Below are positions 1 to 9,010 of a DNA stretch of 64,000 nt, one piece after another. This stretch comes from Sulfurospirillum barnesii SES-3 (GTDB lineage: Bacteria; Campylobacterota; Campylobacteria; Campylobacterales; Sulfurospirillaceae). The notes under the pieces were generated by a model. The model saw nothing but the letters and a program-made list of their open reading frames with translations. It was not told the DNA's origin and did no database searches. Within the stretch, counting starts at the first letter, position 1, and each line of letters starts with the position of its first letter. Where the stretch lies: the NCBI RefSeq assembly GCF_000265295.1, contig NC_018002.1:1240001-1304000 (forward strand), given 5' to 3'. The translations under genes and the position numbers were made by a program.

Positions 1-624
1 TTACAGCAACAGACCCATGCGCATTTACATGTAGACTTAATTATTGGCTTGCCAGGGGAGAGTTTAGCGGGGTTTGGGCGTAATTTGGACATGCTCTATG
101 CACTTACTCAGTGTGAAATTCAAATTGGCATTTTAAAAAAGCTCTCAGGCACCACCCTTTCACGTCACGATGAAATCTATGGTATGGAATACTGCGATAA
201 ACCGCCTTACGATATTTTACAAAATGACTTAATTCCCTTTGCACAGATGCAAAAAATGAAGCGCTTTGCCCGTTTTTGGGATATGGTCTACAACAGTGGA
301 AATTTTAAAAGAAGTGCAGCGCTTTTATGGAAAGAGGGCAAGGTCTATGAGGGCTTTTACGCTTTTAGCGAATGGCTTTATAGCCAAACGGAGTCCACAT
401 GGCAGATTTCACTTGACCGTTTGGCTCAGCTGATTTTTCGCTACCTCTGTGAGGTTTTAGACCATGAAGAGGAAGAAATCAAAGCAATATTGATTGAAGA
501 TATTATGACGGTTCGTGGACGTAAAATGCCCTCATTCTTAAGGGAAAACTACGTACCCAAAGAGGAGCAAAAAGAGGGTGTTGCTAAGCTCAATAAACGT
601 CAGTTAAAACATGCCACAGTATAA
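1..624 (+). CDS. C-terminal part of a B12-binding-type radical SAM protein (DUF4080-like)
   Basis: The reading frame is open from base 1, so the gene is cut by the window edge and the first ATG at 49 is internal. The visible start contains DLIIGLPGES, the conserved strand and loop late in the radical SAM barrel. The rest is a helical tail of about 180 residues with aromatic-rich segments, which fits the DUF4080 tail found after a B12-binding and a radical SAM domain. The 4Fe-4S CxxxCxxC motif would lie upstream and cannot be seen. Substrate is unknown. A one-mismatch copy of the window's repeated palindrome lies at 25-34 and encodes Leu-His-Val-Asp. Confidence 0.7.
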   Translation, partial: LQQQTHAHLHVDLIIGLPGESLAGFGRNLDMLYALTQCEIQIGILKKLSGTTLSRHDEIYGMEYCDKPPYDILQNDLIPFAQMQKMKRFARFWDMVYNSGNFKRSAALLWKEGKVYEGFYAFSEWLYSQTESTWQISLDRLAQLIFRYLCEVLDHEEEEIKAILIEDIMTVRGRKMPSFLRENYVPKEEQKEGVAKLNKRQLKHATV

Positions 625-651
625 TGGCACGATTTTTTAAAAGGAGAATAA

Positions 652-1362
652 ATGATACTCGATAAAAGCTGGCTCACCAATCTTGCAAGTATGGTTGTTA
701 TACTGCTTTCATTTGCCCTGCCAGAACCTTATGCCAAATGGTCTTTACTCGCAGGGCTTTTTGCGCTCTCAGGTGCTATTACCAATCAAATTGCCATTCA
801 TATGCTCTTTGAAAAAGTCCCTTTTTTCTATGGAAGTGGTGTCATTGAGCTTCGTTTTGAGGCGTTTAAAACCTCTATTAAAAACCTCATGATGACACAG
901 TTTTTTACCAAAGAACAGCTGGATGCTTTTTTTACCAAAGAAGAAAAACACCTTGATTTAGCGCCGATTATTGCAGAAATGGACGTGAGCCCTGCCTTTG
1001 ATGCATTGACCAAAACCGTTATGGAGTCCTCTTTTGGAGGAATGCTAGGCATGTTTGGTGGAGCAAGTGCCCTAGAGGGACTTCGTGAACCTTTTAGTGC
1101 TAAACTGAAAAATTCCATTGTTGAAATTGCAAAAAGTAATGAATTTCAGCAAAAAATAGCACAAAATATACAAAATTCATCACTCAGTCACGATATGCTT
1201 CAAACGGTTGAGCAAATGATCGATGTAAGACTGAATGAGTTAAGCCCTAAAATGGTCAAAGAGATTGTTCAAGAGTTTATGAGAGAACACCTTGGTTGGT
1301 TGGTCGTTTGGGGTGGTGTTTTTGGTGGACTGATTGGTTTGCTTTCAAACGCTGTTCTTTAA
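652..1362 (+). CDS. DUF445 family membrane protein
   Basis: A 236-residue protein with two hydrophobic segments near the N-terminus (about 8-25 and 28-52) and one at the C-terminus (about 215-235), separated by an amphipathic helical middle. The segment SGAITNQIAIHMLFEKVPF is the family's hallmark: small residues, Asn, then Ala-Ile-x-Met-Leu-Phe. DUF445 (YheB/YjiN-type) proteins are bacterial inner-membrane proteins with no settled biochemical role. The start is well supported by AAGGAG seven bases upstream. It follows the radical SAM gene by 27 bases and may be cotranscribed with it; trmA follows after 42 bases. Confidence 0.75.
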   Translation: MILDKSWLTNLASMVVILLSFALPEPYAKWSLLAGLFALSGAITNQIAIHMLFEKVPFFYGSGVIELRFEAFKTSIKNLMMTQFFTKEQLDAFFTKEEKHLDLAPIIAEMDVSPAFDALTKTVMESSFGGMLGMFGGASALEGLREPFSAKLKNSIVEIAKSNEFQQKIAQNIQNSSLSHDMLQTVEQMIDVRLNELSPKMVKEIVQEFMREHLGWLVVWGGVFGGLIGLLSNAVL

Positions 1363-1404
1363 TACATATAATTTTACATATAAAAATACATAAACTGGAG
1401 ATTC

Positions 1405-2508
1405 ATGGAGTGTTCATATTTTGGAAAATGTGGGAGCTGTACGCTCTATGCGTTAGATTATGAAGCGCAAGTTACCCATAAAAAAGAGGCGATGCAAACC
1501 CTCTTTGAATCTTTACATGTAAAGAAGTTTGATTTTTTTGAGTCAGCTTCAGAACACTACCGTGGACGGGCTGAGTTTCGCATTTGGAAAGAGGGTGAGA
1601 AGATTTCCTACGCCATGGGTGCGATGGATAAAAAAGGAGCGGTATGCATTGATGCCTGTCCAAAGGTAGAAGAGCGCATTGACACACTCATGCCAAAATT
1701 ACTCAAAGCGATTGAGGATGTCCGCGTGCTTCGTGAACGCATTTTTGCCATTGAGTTTTTAAGCTCTTCAGAGCATCTTTTAGTGACACTTATCTACCAC
1801 AAACCTTTAGATGAGGCATGGGAAGAAGAGGCTAAAAAGCTTGAGAAAGCGTTTGGTATTTTTGTAATTGGGCGCAGTCGTGGCATGAAAAAGGTATTTA
1901 GTCAAGATTTTGTCGAAGAGCGTTTTTCACTGGAGGGTAAAGCCTATCGCTACCATATCATTGAGGGTGGATTTTCCCAACCCAACCGTGCGATGAATCA
2001 GAAGATGATTGGCTGGGTGTTAAGCCATCTTGAATCGTGTGAGGATTTGTTGGAACTCTACTGTGGCTATGGTAATTTTACGCTTCCCATGGCTGGAAAA
2101 TTTAAAAAAGTGCTCGCTACTGAAATTTCAAAAACCTCTATTGCCTCGGCACTGAAAAACTGTGAACTCAACGATGTCTCTAACATCACCTTTTTACGCT
2201 TAAGTGCGGAGGAGCTTACTTCTGCTCTGAACAAAGAGCGTGTCTTCAACCGTTTGGCGGGTATTGATTTAGATGCGTATGCGTTTTCACATGTCTTTGT
2301 TGACCCACCTCGTTCAGGCATGGATGAGAAGAGTTTAGCGTTTATCTCACGTTTTGAGACAATTATTTACATCTCCTGTAACCTCCAAACCCTCAAACGT
2401 GATTTAGAGGTACTCTCTCAAAACTACTCCATTGAGCATTTTGCCCTGTTTGACCAGTTCCCAAATACGGAGCATTTGGAATCTGGGGTGATTTTAAAAC
2501 GGCTTTAA
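1405..2508 (+). CDS. trmA: tRNA (uracil-5-)-methyltransferase TrmA, with extra cysteine cluster
   Basis: Predicted to make m5U54 in the tRNA T-loop using SAM. The 367-residue length matches E. coli TrmA (366), and the sequence follows TrmA through HYRGRAEFRIW, FSQPNRAMNQKM (RNA-binding surface), LLELYCGYGNFTLP (SAM site), FVDPPRSGMD, YISCNLQTL (nucleophilic Cys) and the C-terminal FPNTEHLESGV with the general-base Glu. Unlike E. coli TrmA, the N-terminus has Cys3, Cys9 and Cys12 plus Cys81/Cys85, spaced like the 4Fe-4S ligands of RlmC/RlmD. A TTACATGTAA copy at 1513-1522 encodes Leu-His-Val. The start has GGAG eight bases upstream. Confidence 0.88.
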   Translation: MECSYFGKCGSCTLYALDYEAQVTHKKEAMQTLFESLHVKKFDFFESASEHYRGRAEFRIWKEGEKISYAMGAMDKKGAVCIDACPKVEERIDTLMPKLLKAIEDVRVLRERIFAIEFLSSSEHLLVTLIYHKPLDEAWEEEAKKLEKAFGIFVIGRSRGMKKVFSQDFVEERFSLEGKAYRYHIIEGGFSQPNRAMNQKMIGWVLSHLESCEDLLELYCGYGNFTLPMAGKFKKVLATEISKTSIASALKNCELNDVSNITFLRLSAEELTSALNKERVFNRLAGIDLDAYAFSHVFVDPPRSGMDEKSLAFISRFETIIYISCNLQTLKRDLEVLSQNYSIEHFALFDQFPNTEHLESGVILKRL

Positions 2509-2511
2509 GGC

Positions 2512-2521
2512 TTACATGTAA
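2512..2521. repeat. TTACATGTAA palindrome copy, intergenic
   Basis: A perfect 10-base palindrome directly after the trmA stop codon. It is one of 30 copies in the window. Here it is a single copy without a partner, so it does not by itself make a long hairpin. Confidence 0.9.
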
Positions 2522-2588
2522 AAAAGATAATCCCAATAAAAGCTACGAAGTGCTACACTTTTGGCTTAATTTATTTTAAGGAGCCAAA

Positions 2589-3023
2589 ATGGAATGTGAA
2601 ATTTCAAACATTAAAATGCCTGATGATGCAGGTATTCAAGATATTTTTTCGATGTGCAAAAGCATTGCCATTATTGGACTCTCTCCTGATCCAACCAAAG
2701 ATAGCCATAAAGTAGCACGCTATTTGCAAGAAAAAGGGTTTAAAATTTACCCCGTTTATCCTAAAGAAGAGACGATTTTAGGGGAAAAAGTGTACCGAAG
2801 TCTTTTAGACATTCCAGAACAAGTGGATATGGTAGATATGTTTCGTAAGCCTGAAATTGCGAATGGTTTACTTGAAGAAGTCTTGCAAAAAGGTGGTGTG
2901 AAAGTGTTTTGGTTACAGCTTGGCATTGTGAACAATGACGCATGTGAAAAAGCAAAAGCACATGGGCTAATAGCCATCCAAAATCGATGTACAAAAGTAG
3001 AATATGAAAGGTTAATGAAGTGA
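2589..3023 (+). CDS. CoA-binding domain protein (YccU-like)
   Basis: A 144-residue single-domain Rossmann protein of the CoA_binding_2 family. The nucleotide-binding start IAIIGLSPDPTKDSHKVARY lies at about residues 25-44, followed by IYPVYPKEETILGEKVYRSL and the conserved VFWLQLGI and NRCTKVE segments typical of E. coli YccU and of succinyl-CoA synthetase alpha N-domains. The family binds CoA; its physiological role is not settled. Start supported by AAGGAG upstream at about 2578. The stop overlaps the downstream ilvA start (GTGA), indicating translational coupling. Confidence 0.82.
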   Translation: MECEISNIKMPDDAGIQDIFSMCKSIAIIGLSPDPTKDSHKVARYLQEKGFKIYPVYPKEETILGEKVYRSLLDIPEQVDMVDMFRKPEIANGLLEEVLQKGGVKVFWLQLGIVNNDACEKAKAHGLIAIQNRCTKVEYERLMK

Positions 3024-4231
3024 TCCCTCTTAGTGAAATAATACAAGCAAAACGACAAATCAGTCATATTATCACCAATACGCCTTGCGCACTAGCTCCG
3101 CTTTTAAGTGAAGAGGTTGGAGCGCAGGTCTATCTTAAAAAAGAGAATTTGCAAATTACAGGGGCGTATAAACTTCGAGGAGCGTACAATAAAATCGCCT
3201 CTTTGAGTGAAGCAGAACGCCAAAAAGGTGTCATTGCAGCCAGTGCTGGAAATCATGCGCAAGGTGTGGGGTATAGTGCTCGTAGTTTTGGTATTTCGGC
3301 AACCATTGTTATGCCTGAGGCAACGCCACTTTTGAAAGTTTCAGGCACTAAAGCCTTAGGTGCAGAAGTTATTTTACATGGCGATAACTATGATGAAGCC
3401 TATGCGTACGCATTGACCTATGCTAAAGAGCATGGGCTTACGTTTATTCACCCGTTTGAAGATGAAAAAGTCATAGCAGGGCAGGGAACCATCGCTTTAG
3501 AGATGATTGATGAAATTAATGATTTAGATATAGTGGTCATTCCTATTGGCGGAGGAGGGCTTATTAGCGGTATGGCATCTGCGATTAAACAGATTGACCC
3601 GAAGATTAAAATTATTGGTGTGAATGCCGCAGGCGCACCTGCTATGTGTACATCCTTTCATGCTAAAAAAGCCATTAACTCTAAGAGTGTACGCACCATC
3701 GCTGATGGTATCGCCGTGCGTGATGTGAGTGCGTCTAATTTAGAGCATATACTAGAGTGTGTCGATGAAGTAGTCACCGTGGATGAAGAGGAGATAGCAG
3801 CGGCTATTTTATTTTTACTTGAGCGTCAAAAACTAGTCGTTGAAGGTGGTGGGGCTGCAAGTGTGGCGGCCATTATGCATCAAAAATTCCCATTTGAAAA
3901 AGATGCTAAAATTGGTGCGGTTTTAAGCGGCGGAAACATTGATGTGCAGATGCTCTCAATTATTATTGAGAAGGGTTTGATTAAGTCTCACCGTAAGATG
4001 AAGTTGGTTATTACACTTATCGACAAGCCAGGCTCACTGATGCGCCTCACTGACCTATTCAAAAATGCCAATGCCAATATTATTCAAATAGATTATGATC
4101 GTTTTTCAACCAAGCTCTCTTATGGTGATGCACAAATTACCATCATGTTAGAAACCAAAGGGGCAGAACATCAAAATGAGATTCGAAGACTTTTAAACGA
4201 AGCAGGGTATCTTTTTAAAGAAGAAGTGTGA
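3020..4231 (+). CDS. ilvA: Threonine ammonia-lyase (threonine dehydratase) with C-terminal ACT-like domain
   Basis: Pyridoxal-phosphate enzyme converting L-threonine to 2-oxobutanoate, the first step toward isoleucine. The PLP lysine is in GAYKLRGAYNK (about residue 50), followed by the SAGNHAQG loop and the phosphate-binding PIGGGGLISG stretch. Residues from about 328 to 403 (MKLVITLIDKPGSLMRL onward) form an ACT-like domain, giving the common 400-residue form. The start is GTG at 3020, overlapping the stop of the upstream gene. The acetolactate synthase for the next pathway steps is 27 kb away. The C-terminal codons form half of a terminator-like hairpin shared with the convergent gene. Confidence 0.9.
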   Translation: MIPLSEIIQAKRQISHIITNTPCALAPLLSEEVGAQVYLKKENLQITGAYKLRGAYNKIASLSEAERQKGVIAASAGNHAQGVGYSARSFGISATIVMPEATPLLKVSGTKALGAEVILHGDNYDEAYAYALTYAKEHGLTFIHPFEDEKVIAGQGTIALEMIDEINDLDIVVIPIGGGGLISGMASAIKQIDPKIKIIGVNAAGAPAMCTSFHAKKAINSKSVRTIADGIAVRDVSASNLEHILECVDEVVTVDEEEIAAAILFLLERQKLVVEGGGAASVAAIMHQKFPFEKDAKIGAVLSGGNIDVQMLSIIIEKGLIKSHRKMKLVITLIDKPGSLMRLTDLFKNANANIIQIDYDRFSTKLSYGDAQITIMLETKGAEHQNEIRRLLNEAGYLFKEEV

Positions 4232-4253
4232 GGAAATCCTCACGCTTCTTCTT
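4218..4253. terminator. Bidirectional hairpin formed by the two convergent gene ends
   Basis: Bases 4218-4234 and 4237-4253 form an inverted repeat of 17 pairs with one G-T pair and a two-base centre. It contains both stop codons: ilvA (4229-4231) on + and the small membrane-protein gene (4240-4242) on -. It could end transcription from both sides. There is no long T-run, so termination is inferred from structure and position only. Confidence 0.55.
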
Positions 4254-4704
4254 CCTCATCTAAGCGCTCATACGCTTCTAATAAACGCTCTCTAAGGGCA
4301 TCACTTAATGCTTCGCCATCAACACAAAACTCTTTTAAAAAGTGCTCTAATCCATTTAAAACATCAAAAAGTTCTGCTTCAATTTCACGTGCACTTTTTT
4401 GTTTTGCCATAAGCGTCTCAAAAAAGACCAATTTACGAATGAAATCAGAGAGGATTTCAAGAGCGTCACGTTCATCTTTTCCTTCTAAAAGCACATAAAC
4501 AGCTTTATCAATACTTTTGGAGGTATCAATATTTTGTTTTATTTCACGCACCTCTTCTTGAATAATGCTTGAAAATTTGGCGTAATGCTCATACGACTCT
4601 GTCTTGGAAAAGGTATCCAGTTTGGTAGTAATTTTTCCTATTTGCTTTGCGAGCACAAAGGCAACCATCGCAACAATCATTAAAACAGGAATTAATTGCT
4701 CCAT
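4240..4704 (-). CDS. Small membrane-anchored hypothetical protein
   Basis: I do not recognise this family. The 154-residue protein has one N-terminal hydrophobic helix (about residues 4-20, IPVLMIVAMVAFVLA), then a soluble, strongly acidic, helical remainder likely facing the cytoplasm. It ends in a run of glutamates. It lies 23 bases downstream of the amino-acid transporter ATPase gene and may be read from that operon, although a palindrome copy sits in the gap. The stop codon is inside a hairpin shared with ilvA. Codon use is like the neighbours, so it is probably a lineage-conserved gene rather than an acquired one. Confidence 0.6.
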   Translation of the reverse strand: MEQLIPVLMIVAMVAFVLAKQIGKITTKLDTFSKTESYEHYAKFSSIIQEEVREIKQNIDTSKSIDKAVYVLLEGKDERDALEILSDFIRKLVFFETLMAKQKSAREIEAELFDVLNGLEHFLKEFCVDGEALSDALRERLLEAYERLDEEEEA

Positions 4705-4713
4705 TTCACATCC

Positions 4714-4723
4714 TTACATGTAA
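4714..4723. repeat. TTACATGTAA palindrome copy, intergenic
   Basis: A perfect copy in the 23-base gap between the transporter ATPase gene (stop at 4728) and the small membrane protein gene (start at 4704), both on the - strand. It falls in the region where the downstream gene's ribosome binding site would be. Confidence 0.9.
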
Positions 4724-4727
4724 AGAA

Positions 4728-5474
4728 TTAGTGCGACAAAATTTGCTCCAAAAAGAGTTTTAGGCGGTCTGATTCTGGATTTTTGAAAAAGTTTTCAGGT
4801 GTGTTCTCTTCCACAATTTGCCCCGCATCCATAAAAATAATGCGATCGGCCACCTTCTTTGCAAAACCCATTTCATGTGTCACACACACCATTGTTTTGT
4901 CTTCACGGGCTAATTCTATCATAACATCCAAAACTTCGGCAACCATTTCAGGATCCAGTGCAGAGGTTGGCTCATCAAAGAGCATAATTTTAGGATTTTT
5001 ACAAAGACTTCTGGCAATGGCAACACGTTGTTGTTGTCCACCTGAGAGTTGATTTGGGTATTTATGCGCTTGGTTGGCAATGCCCACACGCTCTAAATAC
5101 TTCATAGCAATCGCCTCAGCCTCTTTACGAGGCATTTTTTTAACCCAAATAGGCGCTAAGGTAAGATTATCTAAAATGGTTAAATGCGGGAAAAGATTGA
5201 AGTGTTGAAACACCATTGCCACTTCTTCACGAATGGCTTTAATTTTTTTGACATCATTGACAAGTTCGATACCATCGACAATAATTTCACCCTCTTGAAA
5301 CTGCTCAAGGTAATTGATACAACGAATGAGAGTTGATTTTCCTGAACCTGATGGTCCACATACCACAATAATTTCACCTTTATTAATTTTAAGATTGACA
5401 TCTTTTAAGACGTGAAAATCCCCATACCACTTGTTTAAATTTTTTATTTCAATAATTTCTTTTCTATCTTTCAT
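4728..5474 (-). CDS. aapP: Polar amino-acid ABC transporter ATPase (AapP/GlnQ type)
   Basis: Energises uptake of polar amino acids through the two permeases encoded just upstream. At 248 residues it has the usual GlnQ length. Visible motifs are Walker [10 protein letters not shown] (about 40-48), the Q-loop region [11 protein letters not shown], signature LSGGQQQR, Walker [14 protein letters not shown], and the switch His in CVTHEMGFA. It is the last recognisable gene of the operon binding protein-permease-permease-ATPase, with an 8-base gap to the permease. Substrate class (general L-amino acid or glutamate/aspartate) is inferred from gene arrangement, not from sequence. Confidence 0.88.
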   Translation of the reverse strand: MKDRKEIIEIKNLNKWYGDFHVLKDVNLKINKGEIIVVCGPSGSGKSTLIRCINYLEQFQEGEIIVDGIELVNDVKKIKAIREEVAMVFQHFNLFPHLTILDNLTLAPIWVKKMPRKEAEAIAMKYLERVGIANQAHKYPNQLSGGQQQRVAIARSLCKNPKIMLFDEPTSALDPEMVAEVLDVMIELAREDKTMVCVTHEMGFAKKVADRIIFMDAGQIVEENTPENFFKNPESDRLKLFLEQILSH

Positions 5475-5482
5475 GATTTTTC

Positions 5483-6568
5483 CTATCGTAAATTGGTATT
5501 AAATCGTTTTTCAAGCCTTTGACTAAAGCTTGACATTGAGTAGCAAAAGAACCAGAAAATAAAGGTAACAAAAACATACCCTTCTGTTTCATATCCTAAC
5601 CAGTAAGAATCAGCCGCACTTAATCGCACCATGGCAAGGAGGTCAAAAAGGCCAATAATTAAAACAAGTGTTGTATCTTGAAACAGAGCAACAGCAACAC
5701 TCAAAAGGTTAGGAATAGCTACTTTTAACGCTTGAGGTAAGATTACCAGTCCCATTTTTTGCCAGTATGAAAGCCCAATGGCATCTGCTGCTTCAAATTG
5801 TCCCTTAGGAATAGATTGTAAGCCACCTCGAATATTCTCTGCGATATAGGCTGCTTCAAACATGGCAATACCAATGAGTGCACGCAATAACTTGTCAAAA
5901 CTCACCCCCTCAGGGAAAAAGAGTGGCAAAATGATAGAAGACATAAATAAAATAGTAATCAAGGGAACACCACGAATAAACTCAATGTAGGTCACACTCA
6001 TGCTCTTAATAATCGGTAGGTGTGAAGCACGTCCAAGGGCTAAAATAATCCCTAAAGGAAAGGCTGCTAAAATCCCTACCGCTGCTACCATGATAGTCAA
6101 CATCAATCCACCCCATTTATCCGTGGGTACACTCTCTAACCCAAAAAAGCCTCCATACACTAAAATAAACCCAGAAATAAAATAGAGATTGGCTAAGAGA
6201 AGTTTTGCTTTAGGACTGGATAGGTACTTAAAGAGTGCGATAAGTACAAAAAAGAGCCCATACACTGTATTCACTCTCCAACGCTCTGCAGAGGGATAAA
6301 AACCATACATAAACATATCGATTTTCATATGAATAAAAACCCAACATGCCCCACCGCTTGTACAATCTTCTCGTGTGGTTCCAACAAAATTAGCATCAAT
6401 GTATGCCCACTTAATAAAGGGAGGAATAATCCAAAATAAAATCATTACACCCAACATACTTAGGGCAACATTGAGGGGTGTTGAAAAAAGATTTGCGCTT
6501 AGCCAATGGGATAAACCTTTGGTATTGCTGCGCGCTTTACGTGGATTAATTTTTTCATAGATTGCCAT
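5483..6568 (-). CDS. aapM: Amino-acid ABC transporter permease (AapM-like)
   Basis: A 361-residue inner-membrane permease of the HisM/GlnP class. After an N-terminal hydrophobic segment (about 33-53) and a periplasmic loop with two cysteines, the conserved permease core occupies roughly residues 150-350, including [13 protein letters not shown], the [13 protein letters not shown] segment and the cytoplasmic EAA loop ([22 protein letters not shown]). The long N-terminal extension is the feature that separates AapM from short HisM-type permeases. One base separates it from the upstream permease stop, so both are translated from one message. Confidence 0.85.
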   Translation of the reverse strand: MAIYEKINPRKARSNTKGLSHWLSANLFSTPLNVALSMLGVMILFWIIPPFIKWAYIDANFVGTTREDCTSGGACWVFIHMKIDMFMYGFYPSAERWRVNTVYGLFFVLIALFKYLSSPKAKLLLANLYFISGFILVYGGFFGLESVPTDKWGGLMLTIMVAAVGILAAFPLGIILALGRASHLPIIKSMSVTYIEFIRGVPLITILFMSSIILPLFFPEGVSFDKLLRALIGIAMFEAAYIAENIRGGLQSIPKGQFEAADAIGLSYWQKMGLVILPQALKVAIPNLLSVAVALFQDTTLVLIIGLFDLLAMVRLSAADSYWLGYETEGYVFVTFIFWFFCYSMSSFSQRLEKRFNTNLR

Positions 6569-6569
6569 T

Positions 6570-7724
6570 TTAGCGCTCCTTAATTTGCATTTTATGGTTA
6601 AACCAATTGAGAAATGCCGATACCAAAAGGCTGATGATGAGATAAACCAGCATGGTCATCGTAATAATTTCAATTGCTTGCCCCACTTGATTGAGTGAGG
6701 TTCCTGCAAAAACAGTCACGATTTCAGGATAACCTACTGCCGTTGCAAGAGAAGAGTTTTTCAGTAAATTGAGGTATTGATTAATAATAGGTGGAATTGC
6801 AATACGAATGGCTTGAGGTAAAATAACAAGTTTTAAAGATTGATAACCACTAAACCCCAGTGAGATAGCTGCTTCTTTTTGTCCATAATTCACCGCTTGA
6901 ATGCCTGAACGTACCGCTTCGGCAATAAAGGTAGCCGTGTAAATAGAAAGGGCAAAGGCCAGTGCTAAAAATTCAGGAGAAAGTGTTTTGCCACCTTTAA
7001 AATTAAACCCTCGTAGCTCTGGAAAACTAAAATTGAGGGTAGCCCCACTGATAAAATAAGCAAGCATGGGCACAACCAATAACAGCATTACGAAAATAGG
7101 CCATACCATAAAATCTTTTCCACTCAATGCTTTTCGACGATTCGCCCAAATATTAAGAGCTATAGAACCTATGATAACGAGAATAAAACTAAAAAGTATG
7201 CTAAAAAACGTTGTGTTATATTCAGGAAGTGGAAAATAAAGACCTCGGTTATTAATAAAAAACATATTGAAAAATGTATAACTCTCTTTGGGACTTGGCA
7301 TAGAGCGCAAGACAACATTGTACCAAAAGAGAATTTGAAGCAAAAGGGGAATATTTCTAAAAAAATTAATATAGGCTTTGGCAAGTTTTGCAATCAGCCA
7401 GTTATTAGAGAGCTGTAAAATACCAATCATAAGACCTAAGAGTGTTGCAAATACAATCCCCACACAGGCAATAATAATCGTATTTAAAAGACCTACAACA
7501 AAAACACGCCCATGCGTATTCTCTTCTGTATAAGCAATAGGGGATTGATCTATCCCAAAACCAGCGGTACCTTCTAAAAAGCCAAACCCTGTTTGAATGC
7601 CTCTTTGTTCAATATTGGAAAGGGTATTACTTCCAATGTACCATAAAAATGCAACCAATCCTATAACGGTTAAGGCCTGAAAAAGAAGGCCGCGAATCTT
7701 TTGATTTCTTAAAAATACAAACAT
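6570..7724 (-). CDS. aapQ: Amino-acid ABC transporter permease (AapQ-like)
   Basis: A 384-residue permease partner. One N-terminal membrane helix (about 14-30) precedes a periplasmic region, then a split permease domain: INFFRNIPLLLQILFWYN near residue 120 and the EAA loop (EAAISLGFSGYQSLKLVILPQA) near residue 310, with a large insertion containing two further membrane helices between them. That interrupted layout is typical of AapQ. It is the first gene after the binding protein, separated from it by 77 bases that hold an inverted repeat. Pairing with the AapM-like protein is expected from the family. Confidence 0.85.
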   Translation of the reverse strand: MFVFLRNQKIRGLLFQALTVIGLVAFLWYIGSNTLSNIEQRGIQTGFGFLEGTAGFGIDQSPIAYTEENTHGRVFVVGLLNTIIIACVGIVFATLLGLMIGILQLSNNWLIAKLAKAYINFFRNIPLLLQILFWYNVVLRSMPSPKESYTFFNMFFINNRGLYFPLPEYNTTFFSILFSFILVIIGSIALNIWANRRKALSGKDFMVWPIFVMLLLVVPMLAYFISGATLNFSFPELRGFNFKGGKTLSPEFLALAFALSIYTATFIAEAVRSGIQAVNYGQKEAAISLGFSGYQSLKLVILPQAIRIAIPPIINQYLNLLKNSSLATAVGYPEIVTVFAGTSLNQVGQAIEIITMTMLVYLIISLLVSAFLNWFNHKMQIKER

Positions 7725-7751
7725 AGCTATCCTTTAATCTGTTAATCATAC

Positions 7752-7771
7752 AGGGTAGAATTTTCTACCCT
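7752..7771 (-). promoter_or_regulatory. Intercistronic hairpin between binding protein and permease genes
   Basis: Bases 7752-7760 and 7763-7771 form a 9-base inverted repeat with a two-base centre, transcribed after the binding-protein stop and before the permease start. No T-run follows on the - strand. Such hairpins commonly protect the upstream message so that binding protein exceeds permease; that role is inferred. Confidence 0.5.
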
Positions 7772-7801
7772 ATACATACGTTTTTGTATTTTTGTAAGTT
7801 A

Positions 7802-8830
7802 TTATCTAAAAGGAGGAGCGTATTGTAGGCCACCTTGTGTCCAAAGTGCATTGTAGCCACGTGAAATTTTAAGAGGGGAGCCATTACCAACATTTTTTTC
7901 AAACGATTCGCCATAATTCCCAACATGCTTGATAATAGAGTAGGCAAACTCTTTTTTGAGACCTAGATTTTCACCCATTTGTCCCTCAACACCTAAGAGG
8001 CGTTTAACATCTGGATTATCAGATTTAAGCATGGCATCAACATTTGCACTGCTTACGCCTGCTTCTTCAGCGCTTAACATGGCAAAAAATGACCATCTCA
8101 CAATATCAAACCATTTTCCATCACCCTTGCGAACAACAGGACCTAAAGGCTCTTTGGAAATAACTTCAGGAAGAACAATAGACTCATCAGGTTTTAAAAG
8201 TTTAATTCTCAATCCGTACAATTGTGATTGATCAGAGGTTAAAACATCGCATCGGCCACTTTCATATGCCTTAACCACTTGGTCATTGGTATCATAAGAG
8301 ACCAATTTGTATTTCATTTTATTGCTTCTAAAATAATCCGCTACATTGAGTTCTGTAGTCGTACCCGTTTGCAAACAAATTGAAGCGCCATCAAGCTCTT
8401 TAGCACTTTTTACACCCAACTTTTTGGTGACCATAAAACCTTGACCATCGTAATAATTAATGCCTGCAAAATTTAGCCCCAAAGAGGTGTCTCGAGTTTG
8501 TGTCCATGTGGTATTTCGTGAAAGCATATCAATCTCACCTGATTGAAGGGCGGTTAAACGCTCTTTTGCATTGAGTGCAATGTATTTAACTTTTTTATCA
8601 TCACCAAAAATGGCAGCAGCAACCGCACGGCACACATCAACATCAAGACCCTTGTAAATACCATCACTACCCACTTCAGAAAAGCCAGGGAGTCCACCAT
8701 CAACACCACACTTCACAAAACCTTGTTTTTGTACATCACTCAGCGTATCCGCATACAAGGCGGTTGAACTAAGCGCTAAAAAGCTCATTGTTGCTAAAGA
8801 GACTTTAGCGAATTTAGAATGTAACATCAT
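7802..8830 (-). CDS. aapJ: Periplasmic amino-acid-binding protein (AapJ-like)
   Basis: A 342-residue solute-binding protein. Residues 1 to about 27 are a signal peptide (positive start, FAKVSLATMSFLALSSTALYA, cleavage likely before Asp). The mature part shows SBP-bac-3 features: VKCGVDGGLPGFS, GIYKGLDVDVCRAVAAAIFGD, the DMLSRNTTWTQTRD ligand-site stretch and GFMVTKKLGVKSAKEL. The length and the NTTWT pattern fit the AapJ/BztA branch rather than short glutamine-binding proteins. It is first in the operon, with a good ribosome site (GAAAGGAAG) and a -10-like TAGAAT upstream. Confidence 0.87.
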   Translation of the reverse strand: MMLHSKFAKVSLATMSFLALSSTALYADTLSDVQKQGFVKCGVDGGLPGFSEVGSDGIYKGLDVDVCRAVAAAIFGDDKKVKYIALNAKERLTALQSGEIDMLSRNTTWTQTRDTSLGLNFAGINYYDGQGFMVTKKLGVKSAKELDGASICLQTGTTTELNVADYFRSNKMKYKLVSYDTNDQVVKAYESGRCDVLTSDQSQLYGLRIKLLKPDESIVLPEVISKEPLGPVVRKGDGKWFDIVRWSFFAMLSAEEAGVSSANVDAMLKSDNPDVKRLLGVEGQMGENLGLKKEFAYSIIKHVGNYGESFEKNVGNGSPLKISRGYNALWTQGGLQYAPPFR

Positions 8831-8863
8831 CTATCTTCCTTTCTAGTTTGAGATATGAGGACA

Positions 8864-8869
8864 ATTCTA
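8864..8869 (-). promoter_or_regulatory. Candidate -10 box for the amino-acid transporter operon
   Basis: On the - strand TAGAAT lies 34 bases before the binding-protein start codon, followed by an AG-rich ribosome site. The matching upstream sequence is AT-rich without a clear -35, as is usual in this phylum. The 8831-9068 gap otherwise holds the promoter of the divergent aroG gene. Confidence 0.4.
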
Positions 8870-9010
8870 GCATGAGATGATTTGTTTATTGTGCATTATT
8901 ATGATTATTTATTAATCAGTAAAATGCTTATAGATTTAATAGTTAAAAAAATAGACGTTGCAAATAACTACAGAAAACCTAAAGATATAGGGTTGTTTAA
9001 AATTCATTCA

